This document shows, piece by piece, positions 7,465 through 15,222 of a stretch of 25,674 nucleotides of DNA (its first letter is position 1; each line of letters begins with the position of its first letter). The DNA comes from an uncultured Oscillospiraceae bacterium (lineage in GTDB: Bacteria > Bacillota_A > Clostridia > Oscillospirales > Acutalibacteraceae), in NCBI GenBank assembly GCA_910587995.1, contig CAJUNS010000036.1, positions 1 to 25,674 on the forward strand, written 5' to 3'. The position numbers were made by a program, and so were the translations under genes. The notes beneath the pieces were generated by a model. It made no database searches, was not told where the DNA came from, and saw only the letters and a list, made by a program, of their open reading frames with translations.

Positions 7465-8049
7465 TCAGTCCTCGGGCGGGCCGGGGACAAAGCTGGCCGG
7501 AGTACAGGCCATAAGCCAGCAGTCAACCAAAACGCCGTCGTGCATCTCATGCCGGGGCAAAAGCTTTTGCTTGCGGAAGCCGCAGGCCTCATAACAGCGG
7601 ATGGCCCGCTCATTGTCCACATGGGGGTCCAAAACAATACGGTTTACCCGCTGCTGGGAGAACAAATGCCCGCAAAGCAGCCGGAGAAACCGCCGGCCAA
7701 CGCCCTTGCCCCAAAGGTCCGGCTCGGCAATAAACTGGTCCAACCCCCAGACGGTTTCCCCGGTGGGCGCCAGGCCATATTCCACCAAGCCCGCGCCATC
7801 TAAGGGATAGGCCTGCACATAGCCCACGTCTTGGCCCTCCCACTGAACCACACACCGGGAGGTAGGATCCGGATCCTCGTAAAAGTCCCCTTGAATCCGC
7901 TGGGGCGTGAACACGGCGCTGGGGCCTTCCCAGTATTCCAAAACCCGAGGGTCTGTCAGCCAGCGGAGCAGGGTGGGGGCGTCCGCCGCCCCCAAGGGAC
8001 GCAGGGCCACAGGCCCCTGGGAGAGAGAAAAGGCAAGCGGATGGCACAT
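7465..8049 (-). CDS. GNAT acetyltransferase, AAC(6')-like motifs
   Basis: The 194-residue protein has the GNAT fold. The acetyl-CoA loop LWGKGVGRRFL is near 112-122, and a C-terminal block DPHVDNERAIRCYEACGF is at 141-158. The order G-x-D-Q-F-I-A (102-108), L-x-G-K-G-x-G, D-P-x-x-x-N-x-R-A-I-R-C-Y-E-x-x-G-F resembles the AAC(6')-Ib group of aminoglycoside acetyltransferases. The same motifs occur in GNATs of unknown substrate, so resistance is possible but not shown. AAAGGAG lies upstream of the ATG at 8049. The gene follows the SDR gene by 24 bases and probably shares its promoter. It ends at the bidirectional terminator. Confidence 0.85.
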   Translation of the reverse strand: MCHPLAFSLSQGPVALRPLGAADAPTLLRWLTDPRVLEYWEGPSAVFTPQRIQGDFYEDPDPTSRCVVQWEGQDVGYVQAYPLDGAGLVEYGLAPTGETVWGLDQFIAEPDLWGKGVGRRFLRLLCGHLFSQQRVNRIVLDPHVDNERAIRCYEACGFRKQKLLPRHEMHDGVLVDCWLMACTPASFVPGPPED

Positions 8050-8073
8050 AGGGAGGCTCCTTTCGCGGAAGGG

Positions 8074-8835
8074 TTAAATTTCCGTAAATTCCATTAAGAA
8101 ACCGTGGGGCAGCAGCTTGGCCAAAAGCCGGTAGACCTTGTAAAACAGGCTGTTGGTATACACCAGCTTGCCCCGCTTGGCCGCCCGCAGAGAGCCCTCG
8201 GCCACCTCTTTGGGGTCCACCCGGGGCAGCTTGTCAATGAGCCGGGACTTGCCCTCGGGCACATTTGCCACGGTCCAAAAGTCGGTGTTCATGGGGCCTG
8301 GGCACACCGCCAGCACCTTAATGCCCCGGGGGCGCAGCTCATCGTGCAAAGCCTTGGAGAGGGCCAGCACATAGGCCTTTGTGGCGCTGTAGACGGACAT
8401 GCGGGGGGTGGGGGCAAAGGAGGCGATGGAGGCGATGTTCAGCACCAGGCTGTCGTCCAGCATAAAGGGCAGGCAAAGCCGGGTGACGCCGGTCAGGGCC
8501 CGGCAGTTCAGGTCCACCATGCCGGTTTGGGAGCGGCGGTTGGAGGCAAAAAAGTCGTCGCATTTGCCGTACCCAGCGTTGTTGACCAAAACCTTTATCT
8601 CAGGGTTGTTTTCTTTTAAAAGCTGTTCAAATTTATCAATGCTTTCCTCTTTGGACAGGTCCAAGGAGATGGCAGCAATGGTCTTGTCAGGGTGCGCCTC
8701 AGCAATCTCCCGCAGAAGCTCCTTTCGCCGGGCGACCAGCCAAAAGGCGTCCACGCTGGGGTACTGGGCAATGATGGCCTCAATGTATTCCTTTCCCAGC
8801 CCGCTGGAAGCGCCGGTAATTACAGCAGTAACCAT
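8074..8835 (-). CDS. Short-chain dehydrogenase/reductase (SDR)
   Basis: A classical SDR of 253 residues, an NAD(P)-dependent oxidoreductase with unknown substrate. The cofactor motif TGASSGLG is at 7-14, NNAG at 85-88, the serine region NIASIAS at 133-139, and the catalytic Y149-x3-K153. PGPMNTDF at 179-186 closes the active site. The C-terminus LFYKVYRLLAKLLPHGFLM is hydrophobic and may touch membrane, as in some SDRs acting on lipids; that is inference. Two in-frame ATGs exist. The one at 8847 touches the AAAGGA site, so the start at 8835, which gives M-V-T-A-V-I-T-G, is preferred. A good promoter lies just upstream. Confidence 0.9.
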   Translation of the reverse strand: MVTAVITGASSGLGKEYIEAIIAQYPSVDAFWLVARRKELLREIAEAHPDKTIAAISLDLSKEESIDKFEQLLKENNPEIKVLVNNAGYGKCDDFFASNRRSQTGMVDLNCRALTGVTRLCLPFMLDDSLVLNIASIASFAPTPRMSVYSATKAYVLALSKALHDELRPRGIKVLAVCPGPMNTDFWTVANVPEGKSRLIDKLPRVDPKEVAEGSLRAAKRGKLVYTNSLFYKVYRLLAKLLPHGFLMEFTEI

Positions 8836-8867
8836 ATTTTTCGCCATCCTTTCCGAAGTCTAAGTTC

Positions 8868-8896
8868 ATTTTACGCCATTTTTTGGGGAACGTCAA
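8868..8896 (-). promoter_or_regulatory. Sigma-A promoter of the SDR-GNAT pair
   Basis: On the minus strand TTGACG (8891-8896) and TAAAAT (8868-8873) are separated by exactly 17 bases, each one base from consensus. The predicted transcript starts about 25 bases before the SDR start codon. Confidence 0.8.
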
Positions 8897-8913
8897 GGGG
8901 AGGAAGAAAAGTA

Positions 8914-8942
8914 TTTCAAATGGGCGCGGGATGTGTTATAAT
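8914..8942 (+). promoter_or_regulatory. Extended -10 promoter before pyruvate kinase
   Basis: TATAAT at 8937-8942 is preceded by TG at 8934-8935 (TGnTATAAT, the extended -10 form). A poor -35 (TTTCAA, 8914-8919) lies 17 bases upstream. It points toward pyk and is divergent from the SDR promoter. Confidence 0.65.
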
Positions 8943-9142
8943 GGATGCGGAAGAGAAGGCGGAGCCTCGTACGGCGGCCTCCTGGCTTCATGGGAGAGGT
9001 AGCCCCAAAATTTTGAACGAATTTTGCGCGCCCATACTGTGGGGAGAGAGTTGGCAAAAAATCCTTTTTACCTTTGGTTCGTTCTGCTGATTCAGCTTTT
9101 TATAATTATTGTTTACCTTAATACTTGAAAGGAGCTTCTACT
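8943..9142 (+). other. Untranslated stretch of about 200 bases between the promoter and pyk
   Basis: The 8848-9142 interval holds no convincing gene. Downstream of the extended -10 promoter it has a GC-rich half able to fold (CTCC near 8982 with GGAG near 8993) and an AT-rich half with a second TATAAT at 9101-9106 that lacks a good -35. I do not recognise a known riboswitch or T-box in it. It may be a long leader or may contain a second promoter closer to pyk. Confidence 0.4.
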
Positions 9143-10888
9143 ATGACCAGAAAAACCAAAATCATCTGCACACTCGGCCCCGCCACAGAGGACGAAAACA
9201 TTCTGCGCCGCCTGATGCTGGGCGGCATGAACGCGGCACGCTTCAATTTCTCCCATCTGGATCACGATGACGCCCGCCGGAAGCTGGACGTAGTAGAACG
9301 CCTGCGCGGCGAGCTGGATCTGCCCATTGCCACCATTTTAGACACCAAGGGCCCGGAGATTCGGGTGGGGAATTTTCAAAACGGTCCCATTGAGCTTCAC
9401 GCCGGAGACACCTTCACCTTAACCACCCGGGACGTGCCTGGAGACAGCCAGGCGGTCTCCATCAGCTACAAGGGCCTGCCCGGCGACTTGAAGCCCGAGG
9501 CCCGGGTGCTCATTGACGATGGCCTGGTGGAGATGCGCGCCGAGCATATTACCGAGACGGACATTGTCTGTACCGTGATCAACGGGGGGCGGGTCTCCAA
9601 CCACAAGGGCATCAATGTGCCCGGGACCAAGCTCTCTATGCCCTTTATCAGTGAGCGGGACCGCTCTGACATTATTTTCGGTATTGAAAACGGGTTCGAC
9701 TTCATCGCCGCCTCCTTTACCCGTACAGCAGAGGATATTTTGGAAATCCGCCGCATATTGAAAGAGTATAAATGCCACACCATCAACATCATCGCTAAGA
9801 TTGAGAATATGGAGGGCGTGGAAAACATTGATGAAATCCTGCGGGTTGCCGATGGCATTATGGTGGCCCGGGGCGACATGGGGGTGGAGATCCCCTTCCA
9901 GGATGTGCCGGTGCTGCAAAAGCAGCTGATTAAAAAATCCTACCTGGCCGGCAAGCAGGTGGTCACCGCCACCCAGATGCTGGATTCCATGATGAAGAAC
10001 CCCCGGCCCACCCGGGCCGAGGCCACGGACGTGGCCAACGCCATCTATGATGGCACCAGCTGCATTATGCTCTCCGGCGAGACCGCCGCGGGCCTGTACC
10101 CGGTGGAATCTCTGGAGACCATGGTTCACATTGCCGGGCGGGCGGAGGCCAGCATCAATTACATCCACCGGTTTAATTCGCGGGACAACAGCGACATAGC
10201 GTTTGACGTGACCAACGCCATTTCCCACGCCACCTGCACCACGGCCCACGATTTGGGGGCGAAGGCCATTATTACCGTCACCAAGTCCGGGGTGACAGCC
10301 CGGCAGCTCTCCAAGTTCCGGCCCCTCTATCCCATTGTGGGTTGTACCACAGAGGAAAACGTCTGCCGCCAGCTGAACCTTTCCTGGGGCGTGACGCCCC
10401 TGCTTATCGCGGAAGAGAGCGACACGGACGCCCTGTTTGACCATGCGGTGGACGCGGCCCAGCAGGCCGGCGTGGTGGAGAGCGGCGACATTGTGGTCAT
10501 CACCGCGGGAATGCCCCTGGGGGTTTCCGGCACCACCAACATGATGAAGGTCCACGTGGTGGGCCATGTGCTGCTCACCGGCCAGGGGGTGACGGAAAAG
10601 TCCGTGTCCGCCCGGCTCTGCGTATGCAAGCATTTGGAGGATGTGCCGGAGCGCTTCCGGGAGGGGGACATTCTGGTGGTCCCTGAGACGGACAACAGCA
10701 TCGTGTCCTATCTGCGGCGCTGTGGGGGCATCATCACCGAGGCCGAGGGGCAGAACACCCACGGAGCCATTGCGGGGCTGGCCATGGATAAGCCGGTCAT
10801 CACCGGAGCCAAGCATGCCACCCGGATTCTCAAAGGCGGCGCGGTGGTTACCTTGGACGCGAAAACCGGCCGGGTGAGCGCGTGTTAA
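9143..10888 (+). CDS. pyk: Pyruvate kinase with C-terminal PEP-utiliser domain
   Basis: The 581-residue glycolytic enzyme converts phosphoenolpyruvate and ADP to pyruvate and ATP. Substrate residues R33, N35 and S37 (ARFNFSH), catalytic K219 in IIAKIENMEG, the metal site of VARGDMGVEI (D245) and TATQMLDSM near 275-283 are all present. After the regulatory domain a segment of about 80 residues contains GGIITEAEGQNTHGAIAGLA and PVITGAKHAT. This is the phosphohistidine-type mobile domain also found on Bacillus pyruvate kinases, with T-H-G-A at the His position. AAAGGAG at 9128-9134 fixes the ATG at 9143; a TTG at 9125 is too early. The next gene follows after 42 bases with no terminator, so they may be cotranscribed. 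Confidence 0.97.
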   Translation: MTRKTKIICTLGPATEDENILRRLMLGGMNAARFNFSHLDHDDARRKLDVVERLRGELDLPIATILDTKGPEIRVGNFQNGPIELHAGDTFTLTTRDVPGDSQAVSISYKGLPGDLKPEARVLIDDGLVEMRAEHITETDIVCTVINGGRVSNHKGINVPGTKLSMPFISERDRSDIIFGIENGFDFIAASFTRTAEDILEIRRILKEYKCHTINIIAKIENMEGVENIDEILRVADGIMVARGDMGVEIPFQDVPVLQKQLIKKSYLAGKQVVTATQMLDSMMKNPRPTRAEATDVANAIYDGTSCIMLSGETAAGLYPVESLETMVHIAGRAEASINYIHRFNSRDNSDIAFDVTNAISHATCTTAHDLGAKAIITVTKSGVTARQLSKFRPLYPIVGCTTEENVCRQLNLSWGVTPLLIAEESDTDALFDHAVDAAQQAGVVESGDIVVITAGMPLGVSGTTNMMKVHVVGHVLLTGQGVTEKSVSARLCVCKHLEDVPERFREGDILVVPETDNSIVSYLRRCGGIITEAEGQNTHGAIAGLAMDKPVITGAKHATRILKGGAVVTLDAKTGRVSAC

Positions 10889-10930
10889 CCGAAATGAATG
10901 GAATAGAATACAAAAGGGAAGAGGATTGCC

Positions 10931-11590
10931 ATGAATGAGCAGATGATTTTGGAACAGCTGCAACTGCTGAACGCGAACATGACCAAGGGTTTCCAGGCAG
11001 TTGACGCAAAGATGGAAGCGCTGGAACAGCGGATGACGGAGAAGATTGAAGCTGTTGAACAACGGATGATGGAAAGAATCGATGATGTTGAGCAGCGTAT
11101 GATAGAGAGAATTAACGATGTTGAACAGCGGATGACGGAGAAGGTTGAAGCCGTTGAGCAGCGTATGATAGAGAGAATTAACGATGTTGAACAGCGGATG
11201 ACAGAGAAGATTGAAGCTGTTGAGCAGCGCATGACAGAGAGAATCAACGATGTTGAACAGCGGATGACGGAGAAGATTGAAGCCGTTGAGCAACGCATGA
11301 CAGAACGGCAGAGCCAGTTTGAGGCGCACATGCAGGCGGAATTTCAGAAGGTGCTGGACACCATGGACGCCAAATTCGCCGGACAGGACCGGAAGCTGGC
11401 GGAGTCCACCCACGACGTCAAGGTATATATGGAGCTGGCAGTGGGCAACCGGGTTACCGCTCTGTATGAGGGCTATGAGATTGAGCACTCCCACCGGGTC
11501 TCGCTGGAGCGGGACAGCAGATGGTTGGCCAAGCAGCTGGAAGACATCCAGGTGCGCTTAGCCGTGTTGGAAAAAAAGGAAACCGCCTAA
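10931..11590 (+). CDS. Coiled-coil protein with nine 11-residue repeats
   Basis: I recognise no named family. The 219-residue product is almost entirely helical. Residues 32-130 are nine back-to-back copies of an 11-residue unit, E-Q-R-M-x-E-[KR]-[IV]-x-x-V, a hendecad that favours a right-handed coiled coil. Two flavours (EKIEAV and ERINDV types) alternate, giving a 22-residue period. The flanks (residues 1-31 and 131-219) are also heptad-like and contain HMQAEFQKVLDTMDAKFAG. No signal peptide or membrane segment is seen. GGGAAGAGG precedes the ATG. The gene lies between pyk and an SPFH membrane protein, 24 bases from the latter, so a scaffold role with it is possible but unproven. Confidence 0.8.
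   Translation: MNEQMILEQLQLLNANMTKGFQAVDAKMEALEQRMTEKIEAVEQRMMERIDDVEQRMIERINDVEQRMTEKVEAVEQRMIERINDVEQRMTEKIEAVEQRMTERINDVEQRMTEKIEAVEQRMTERQSQFEAHMQAEFQKVLDTMDAKFAGQDRKLAESTHDVKVYMELAVGNRVTALYEGYEIEHSHRVSLERDSRWLAKQLEDIQVRLAVLEKKETA
11024..11320 (+). repeat. Nine tandem 33-base coding repeats (66-base higher-order unit)
   Basis: The DNA encodes nine in-frame 11-codon units starting at 11024. The copies are similar at base level. A 50-base segment, 11087-11136, recurs without change at 11153-11202, exactly 66 bases away. This indicates recent duplication of a 66-base unit and a likely length-variable locus. Frame is kept because 33 and 66 are multiples of three. Confidence 0.9.
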
Positions 11591-11614
11591 GGCCTTATTG
11601 AAAGGAGCGCAGCC

Positions 11615-12544
11615 ATGTCATTTTTCCAGAGAAAAAGCACCAACACCGACCCCGAGGGCCGGGTGGTCAAAAAGGGGATACCCAAATTCATTCCTGTCCT
11701 TATTCTGGCGGTGGTGGTTTTGGCTTTTGCCTCTTCCTGCTTCACAGTGGTCAGCGCTGGCCACACGGGGGTGGTCTCCACCTTTGGCAAGGTCAGTGAG
11801 AACGTGCTGCAAGAGGGCTTCCACATGAAGCTGCCCTGGCAGCGGGTTACCAAAATGGACAACCGGATCGTGAAGCTGGAGGTTTCCACCGAGGCCTTTA
11901 GCTCGGACCTGCAGACCGTCAATGTAAATTTGGCGGTGAACTACCGGGTGGATACCGGCAAATCTTACTCCATTGTGAAAAATGTGGGCACCAATTATGA
12001 GAGCGTCCTCATGACCCCTGCGGTCAACGAGGTGATGAAGTCCATTATGGCCCAATATACAGCGGAGCAGAGCATCACAAACCGCAATATGATCTCTGCC
12101 GCCCTGCTGGAGGAACTAAACGAAAAGCTGGATGACAGCGGCATCTTCGTTTCGGATATTAACATCATTGACTTTGACTTCAGCGATGTGTATGTGGCCG
12201 CCATTGAGGCCAAGCAGGTGGCCGAGCAGGAGAAGCTGCGGGCCAAAATCGAGCAGGACCAGCTGACGATGGAGAAAGAGGCGGAAGCCGCCCGGCGGGT
12301 CATCGACGCGGAAGCCGCCGCCGAGGTGGCCCGCATTGAGGCCGAGGCCGCCGCCTACGCGGGAGAAAAAGAGGCTATGGCCAACGAGAAGATCGCCGCC
12401 TCCATTACCCAGCCCCTGATCGACTATTACAAAATTCAGCAGTGGGACGGTAAGCTGCCTACCGTAACGGGAGCCGACACCATCATCCGCATGGAGGAGG
12501 GCTCCCAGTCCAGCGCCGCGCCGTCCTCCGCGCCCAATGAGTAA
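11615..12544 (+). CDS. SPFH/prohibitin-like membrane protein
   Basis: The 309-residue protein has a short polar N-terminus and one membrane segment (about residues 25-46). An SPFH (band 7) domain follows from about 47 to 190, with SAGHTGVVSTFGKVSENVLQ and VNLAVNYRVD. A long Ala/Glu-rich coil runs from about 190 to 265 (VAEQEKLRAKIEQDQL, EAAAEVARIEAEAAAYAGE). The tail after ITQPLIDYYKIQQWDG is Ser/Ala-rich. This layout matches bacterial prohibitin-type proteins that form oligomeric membrane scaffolds, in some cases around FtsH-type proteases. The ribosome binding site AAAGGAG (11601-11607) fixes the start. It follows the repeat coiled-coil gene and precedes a DUF4364 gene by 13 bases, so one operon is likely. 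Confidence 0.9.
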   Translation: MSFFQRKSTNTDPEGRVVKKGIPKFIPVLILAVVVLAFASSCFTVVSAGHTGVVSTFGKVSENVLQEGFHMKLPWQRVTKMDNRIVKLEVSTEAFSSDLQTVNVNLAVNYRVDTGKSYSIVKNVGTNYESVLMTPAVNEVMKSIMAQYTAEQSITNRNMISAALLEELNEKLDDSGIFVSDINIIDFDFSDVYVAAIEAKQVAEQEKLRAKIEQDQLTMEKEAEAARRVIDAEAAAEVARIEAEAAAYAGEKEAMANEKIAASITQPLIDYYKIQQWDGKLPTVTGADTIIRMEEGSQSSAAPSSAPNE

Positions 12545-12557
12545 AGGAAGTGACGCT

Positions 12558-13130
12558 ATGCGCCGGGACGCGTTTACAGGCGGGGTGGATCCGGGGGGCC
12601 TGTGGGTCCAGAACGACATCCGCATTTTGATTTGCTACATTTTGGACAGCGTACAGGCCCCCTTGAGCCAGGAGGACCTGAGCCGCATTGTGCAGGGCCG
12701 GGGGCTGGCCAATTATTTTGAGACCGGCGACGCATTGGCCGCCCTGGAAAAACTGGGCCATGTGCGCCGGGAAGAAGCGGGCTTCACTGTGACGGAGACC
12801 GGCCGGGAGATTGCCGCCCGGCTGGACGCGGAGCTGCCTGTGGCCGTGCGGGACAAGGCCCTGGAGGCGGCGCTGCTCCTTTTGGCCGAGGCCCGGGCCC
12901 GGCGGGAGCACCGGGTGGAGGTGGAAGAGCAGGCCAACGGCTGCCAAGTAACCTGCCGGATCGGCGGGGGCGGGGACAGGGACCTGCTGCGGGTGAGCCT
13001 TTATGTGCCAGACCGGGCCCAGGCCCAGCTGGCGGAGGAACGCTTTTATCAAAACCCTGACCGGGTGTACCGGCTGGTGCTGGCGGCACTGACCGGAGAC
13101 CTGGAATACGCGGAAGAACTGCTAAGGTAA
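12558..13130 (+). CDS. DUF4364 family protein (winged-helix-like)
   Basis: The 190-residue protein begins MRRDAFTGGVDPGGLW. Residues 20-85 have the DUF4364 pattern: the ILICYILDSVQAPLSQEDLS segment, NYFETGDALAALEKLGHV, and FTVTETGREIAARL. This resembles a winged-helix DNA-binding fold, so a transcription role is plausible; the family has no settled function. A second half of beta character (RVEVEEQANGCQVTCRI) ends with RLVLAALTGDLEYAEELLR. An ATG at 12537 overlaps the SPFH stop, but AAAGGAAG at 12544-12551 is well placed for 12558. Two hairpins follow the stop. Confidence 0.8.
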   Translation: MRRDAFTGGVDPGGLWVQNDIRILICYILDSVQAPLSQEDLSRIVQGRGLANYFETGDALAALEKLGHVRREEAGFTVTETGREIAARLDAELPVAVRDKALEAALLLLAEARARREHRVEVEEQANGCQVTCRIGGGGDRDLLRVSLYVPDRAQAQLAEERFYQNPDRVYRLVLAALTGDLEYAEELLR

Positions 13131-13144
13131 AAAAGTAAGCTTCG

Positions 13145-13189
13145 GCAGAGCGGCCCGCCGGTTTGCGGGGCACGCCCGTGCCGCTCTGC
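13145..13189 (+). other. Perfect 10-bp inverted repeat after the DUF4364 gene
   Basis: GCAGAGCGGC (13145-13154) and GCCGCTCTGC (13180-13189) form a perfect ten-pair stem around a 25-base GC-rich interior that can itself fold. There is no T-tract directly after it, so by itself it is not a classical terminator; it precedes one. Confidence 0.55.
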
Positions 13190-13192
13190 TTG

Positions 13193-13215
13193 AAAATCGG
13201 GTAGTACCGATTTTT
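13193..13215 (+). terminator. Terminator-like hairpin after the DUF4364 gene
   Basis: AAAATCGG (13193-13200) pairs with CCGATTTT (13207-13214) around GTAGTA, followed by one more T. The stem is AT-rich at its base and the T-run is part of the stem. It probably ends the pyk-side transcript together with the preceding inverted repeat. Confidence 0.55.
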
Positions 13216-13247
13216 AAGTGCGTTTACGATAATCCTCTTTCCAAATG

Positions 13248-13289
13248 AAAAACGGCGCGGCCTGGGTTACTGCTCCCCAGACCGCGCCG
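13248..13289 (-). terminator. Terminator of the isomerase-oxidoreductase operon
   Basis: On the minus strand CGGCGCGG-T-CTGGG pairs with CCCAG-G-CCGCGCCG (arms 13276-13289 and 13253-13266, one mismatch), followed by five T (A-run 13248-13252). It starts 6 bases after the oxidoreductase stop codon. Confidence 0.85.
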
Positions 13290-13295
13290 CTTTCT

Positions 13296-14288
13296 CTATT
13301 CGGCCTTTGCCCGGGCCGACTGGTAAATGTCCAGCATCAGTTCCACGGTGTCCCGCACCCCGGCAATGTCGTTGAGGAAGGGTCCGCCTGTCTCCAAGGA
13401 CTGGTAAAAGGCCTGGATGCACCGCCCGTGGCTGCTGCCCCAGTAGGCCTTGCCTGCCGCGGCATTTTCTTGGGCGAAGTCCCGGCGCTCCTTGGAGCCA
13501 TCCGGGCCGGTGATGGTGACCTCTTCCCCTTCAATTCGCAAAGTTCCCTGCTGGCAGGCCAGCTCCAAAAGGATGGGAGCATCGACAGCATGGGCCGTGG
13601 TGGCGTAAAAGACCCCATTGGCCTCTGCAAAGCGAATGTAAGCCGCCAAAGTGTCCTCCACTTGAATGACCCCGGGCAGGTGGAAGTTGGCCTGCACCGC
13701 CTGGGCCGAGCGGGCCGGACCCAAAAAGCGCACCATTAGGTCCAGGGTGTGGATGGCCTGGTTAATCAGCGCCCCGCCGCCTTCGGTGTCCAAAGCCCCC
13801 CGCCAGCCGCTCTCGGTGTAGTAGGGAGCCTCCCGCCGCCAAGTGACGAAAGCGCGGGCCCCCAGAACGGAACCTAGGGTCCCCTCTTCCAGCCGTTTCT
13901 GGGCATAGGCCACGCTGGAGTTAAACCGGTTTTGAAAGCACACACCCACCGGGCCGGGCAGGGCTTGGAAGTCCTGCCATTGGGTGCGGCTAATAACCGG
14001 GGGCTTCTCCGTAAACACGGCAATGCCCCGGCTGGCCGCGGCCTGGGCCATGGGCAGGTGGAGGAAGTGGGGCGTGCAGATGTGCAGCACGTCAATGGAT
14101 TCCTGGTCCAGCAGAGCCTCCAGGGAGGCGTAGGCCTGGCCGCCGTACTGGCTGGCCAGGGCCTGCGCCCGCTCCGGCTTTGTGTCCGCATAAGCCGCCA
14201 ACCGGACGTTTTCCATCTCGGATAGGGCCCGGGCGTGAACCTGGGCGATGCCGCCGCAGCCCACAATGGCGGAACGAAAATTTTTCAT
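13296..14288 (-). CDS. Gfo/Idh/MocA family oxidoreductase
   Basis: The 330-residue protein has an N-terminal Rossmann domain with IVGCGGIAQVHARAL (8-22) and CTPHFLHLPMA (71-81). The family motif E94-K95-P96 sits in VFTEKPPVIS. The C-terminal substrate domain contains GGGALINQAIHTLDLM, where H180 is the usual catalytic His. Members oxidise or reduce sugars, inositols and related compounds with NAD(P); the substrate here is unknown. Two ATGs are possible: 14297 is one base after AAAGGAG, while 14288 has a nine-base spacing and gives the family start M-K-N-F. It is cotranscribed with the upstream sugar isomerase, a common pairing. Confidence 0.93.
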   Translation of the reverse strand: MKNFRSAIVGCGGIAQVHARALSEMENVRLAAYADTKPERAQALASQYGGQAYASLEALLDQESIDVLHICTPHFLHLPMAQAAASRGIAVFTEKPPVISRTQWQDFQALPGPVGVCFQNRFNSSVAYAQKRLEEGTLGSVLGARAFVTWRREAPYYTESGWRGALDTEGGGALINQAIHTLDLMVRFLGPARSAQAVQANFHLPGVIQVEDTLAAYIRFAEANGVFYATTAHAVDAPILLELACQQGTLRIEGEEVTITGPDGSKERRDFAQENAAAGKAYWGSSHGRCIQAFYQSLETGGPFLNDIAGVRDTVELMLDIYQSARAKAE

Positions 14289-14340
14289 ATCAGGCATCTC
14301 CTTTCGCGCTCCCTAGGGGCGGCGCGGGTATGTGCCGGGC

Positions 14341-15198
14341 TTATCCGGCGGCGGGAATGGTGGACAAAATCTCCCGCAGGGCAGTTAGGGCGGTGTGCCA
14401 GGCGGTTTTGCCGTCCATAGAGGCGCCCCGCTTCTGCGGGTCCCGCTCCAAAGCGGCCAGGCCCGCAAAGTCCACCAGGTGGGGCTCCAGAGACAGGAAT
14501 CCCTCCCAGCCGGAGGCGGACAGATCCGCTAAAATCTCCCCCACACGCCCCTGACCCTGACCCGCGGGGACGATTTTTTTCTCCTCATCCGCGTCTTTGA
14601 TGTGGATGTACTGAATATAAGGCTTTATCATCTGGTAGGCTTCCCAGGTGGGCTGGCCCACTTCCAGAAAGTTGGCAAAATCAAACACAGCCCGGAAGCG
14701 GGGACTGCCCAGGGCCTCCAGCAGGTCCAGGCAGCGGGGAGCCGTGTCGCCGTAGATGCCCTTCTCGTTCTCGTGCAGCAGCACCGCGTCCCAGCGTCCG
14801 GCCTCGTCCAGCAGAGCGCCGAGCCAGTCCAGCACCTGAGAGCGGCAGTCCGCCGGGGCGCGGCCCTGGGGCGGGTAAAAGCTGAACATGCGCAGATAGT
14901 GGGCGCCCAGCTCCTTGTGGGCTTCCAGGCAGCGCTTCAGCCGCTCCATGTGGGGCTGGAAGGGCTCGTCCAGGGAGATTTTCCCAATGGGCGAGCCAAT
15001 GGAAGACACCCGTACGCCAGCGGCTTGCAGTTTCTCCCGGACCTCCCGCCGCTTCTGAGGGGTAAAGTCCGACACATTAACTCCGTCTGCGGCCCGAAGC
15101 TCCACCCATTCCACACCGAACTCCGCCAGAGCTTCTAGCTGCCGGTCCAGCGATGGGTCAATCTCGTCCGCGAAGCCGGAGATGAACCATTTACTCAT
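14341..15198 (-). CDS. Sugar phosphate isomerase/epimerase (TIM barrel, AP endonuclease 2 superfamily)
   Basis: The 285-residue protein begins MSKWFISGFADEIDPSLDRQ and follows the xylose-isomerase-like TIM-barrel pattern. Likely metal ligands are E143 (LLHENEKGIYGD), D173 (VFDFANF), H199 (YIHIKDAD) and E238 (SLEPH). This superfamily includes inosose isomerases and dehydratases and tagatose/allulose epimerases; the exact substrate cannot be told. The ATG at 15198 is preferred because AGGAGG lies eight bases upstream, versus two bases for the ATG at 15204. It is the first gene of a two-gene operon with the Gfo/Idh enzyme, suggesting successive steps on the same sugar-like compound. Confidence 0.9.
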   Translation of the reverse strand: MSKWFISGFADEIDPSLDRQLEALAEFGVEWVELRAADGVNVSDFTPQKRREVREKLQAAGVRVSSIGSPIGKISLDEPFQPHMERLKRCLEAHKELGAHYLRMFSFYPPQGRAPADCRSQVLDWLGALLDEAGRWDAVLLHENEKGIYGDTAPRCLDLLEALGSPRFRAVFDFANFLEVGQPTWEAYQMIKPYIQYIHIKDADEEKKIVPAGQGQGRVGEILADLSASGWEGFLSLEPHLVDFAGLAALERDPQKRGASMDGKTAWHTALTALREILSTIPAAG

Positions 15199-15222
15199 AA
15201 TCATAGCCTCCTCTCTGGCAAC

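Noticed and set aside
8942..9090. A short frame beginning right at the pyk -10 box
   Set aside because: It would be leaderless and starts inside the promoter hexamer; no family pattern is visible.
11024..11320. Regular 33/66-base repeats that could be mistaken for a CRISPR array
   Set aside because: The repeats are contiguous without unique spacers, keep one reading frame and encode a coiled coil.
9419..11494. A 691-codon open frame opposite pyruvate kinase and the coiled-coil gene
   Set aside because: The His/Leu/Asn-rich repetitive product mirrors the coding repeats on the other strand; no ribosome binding site or family pattern is seen.
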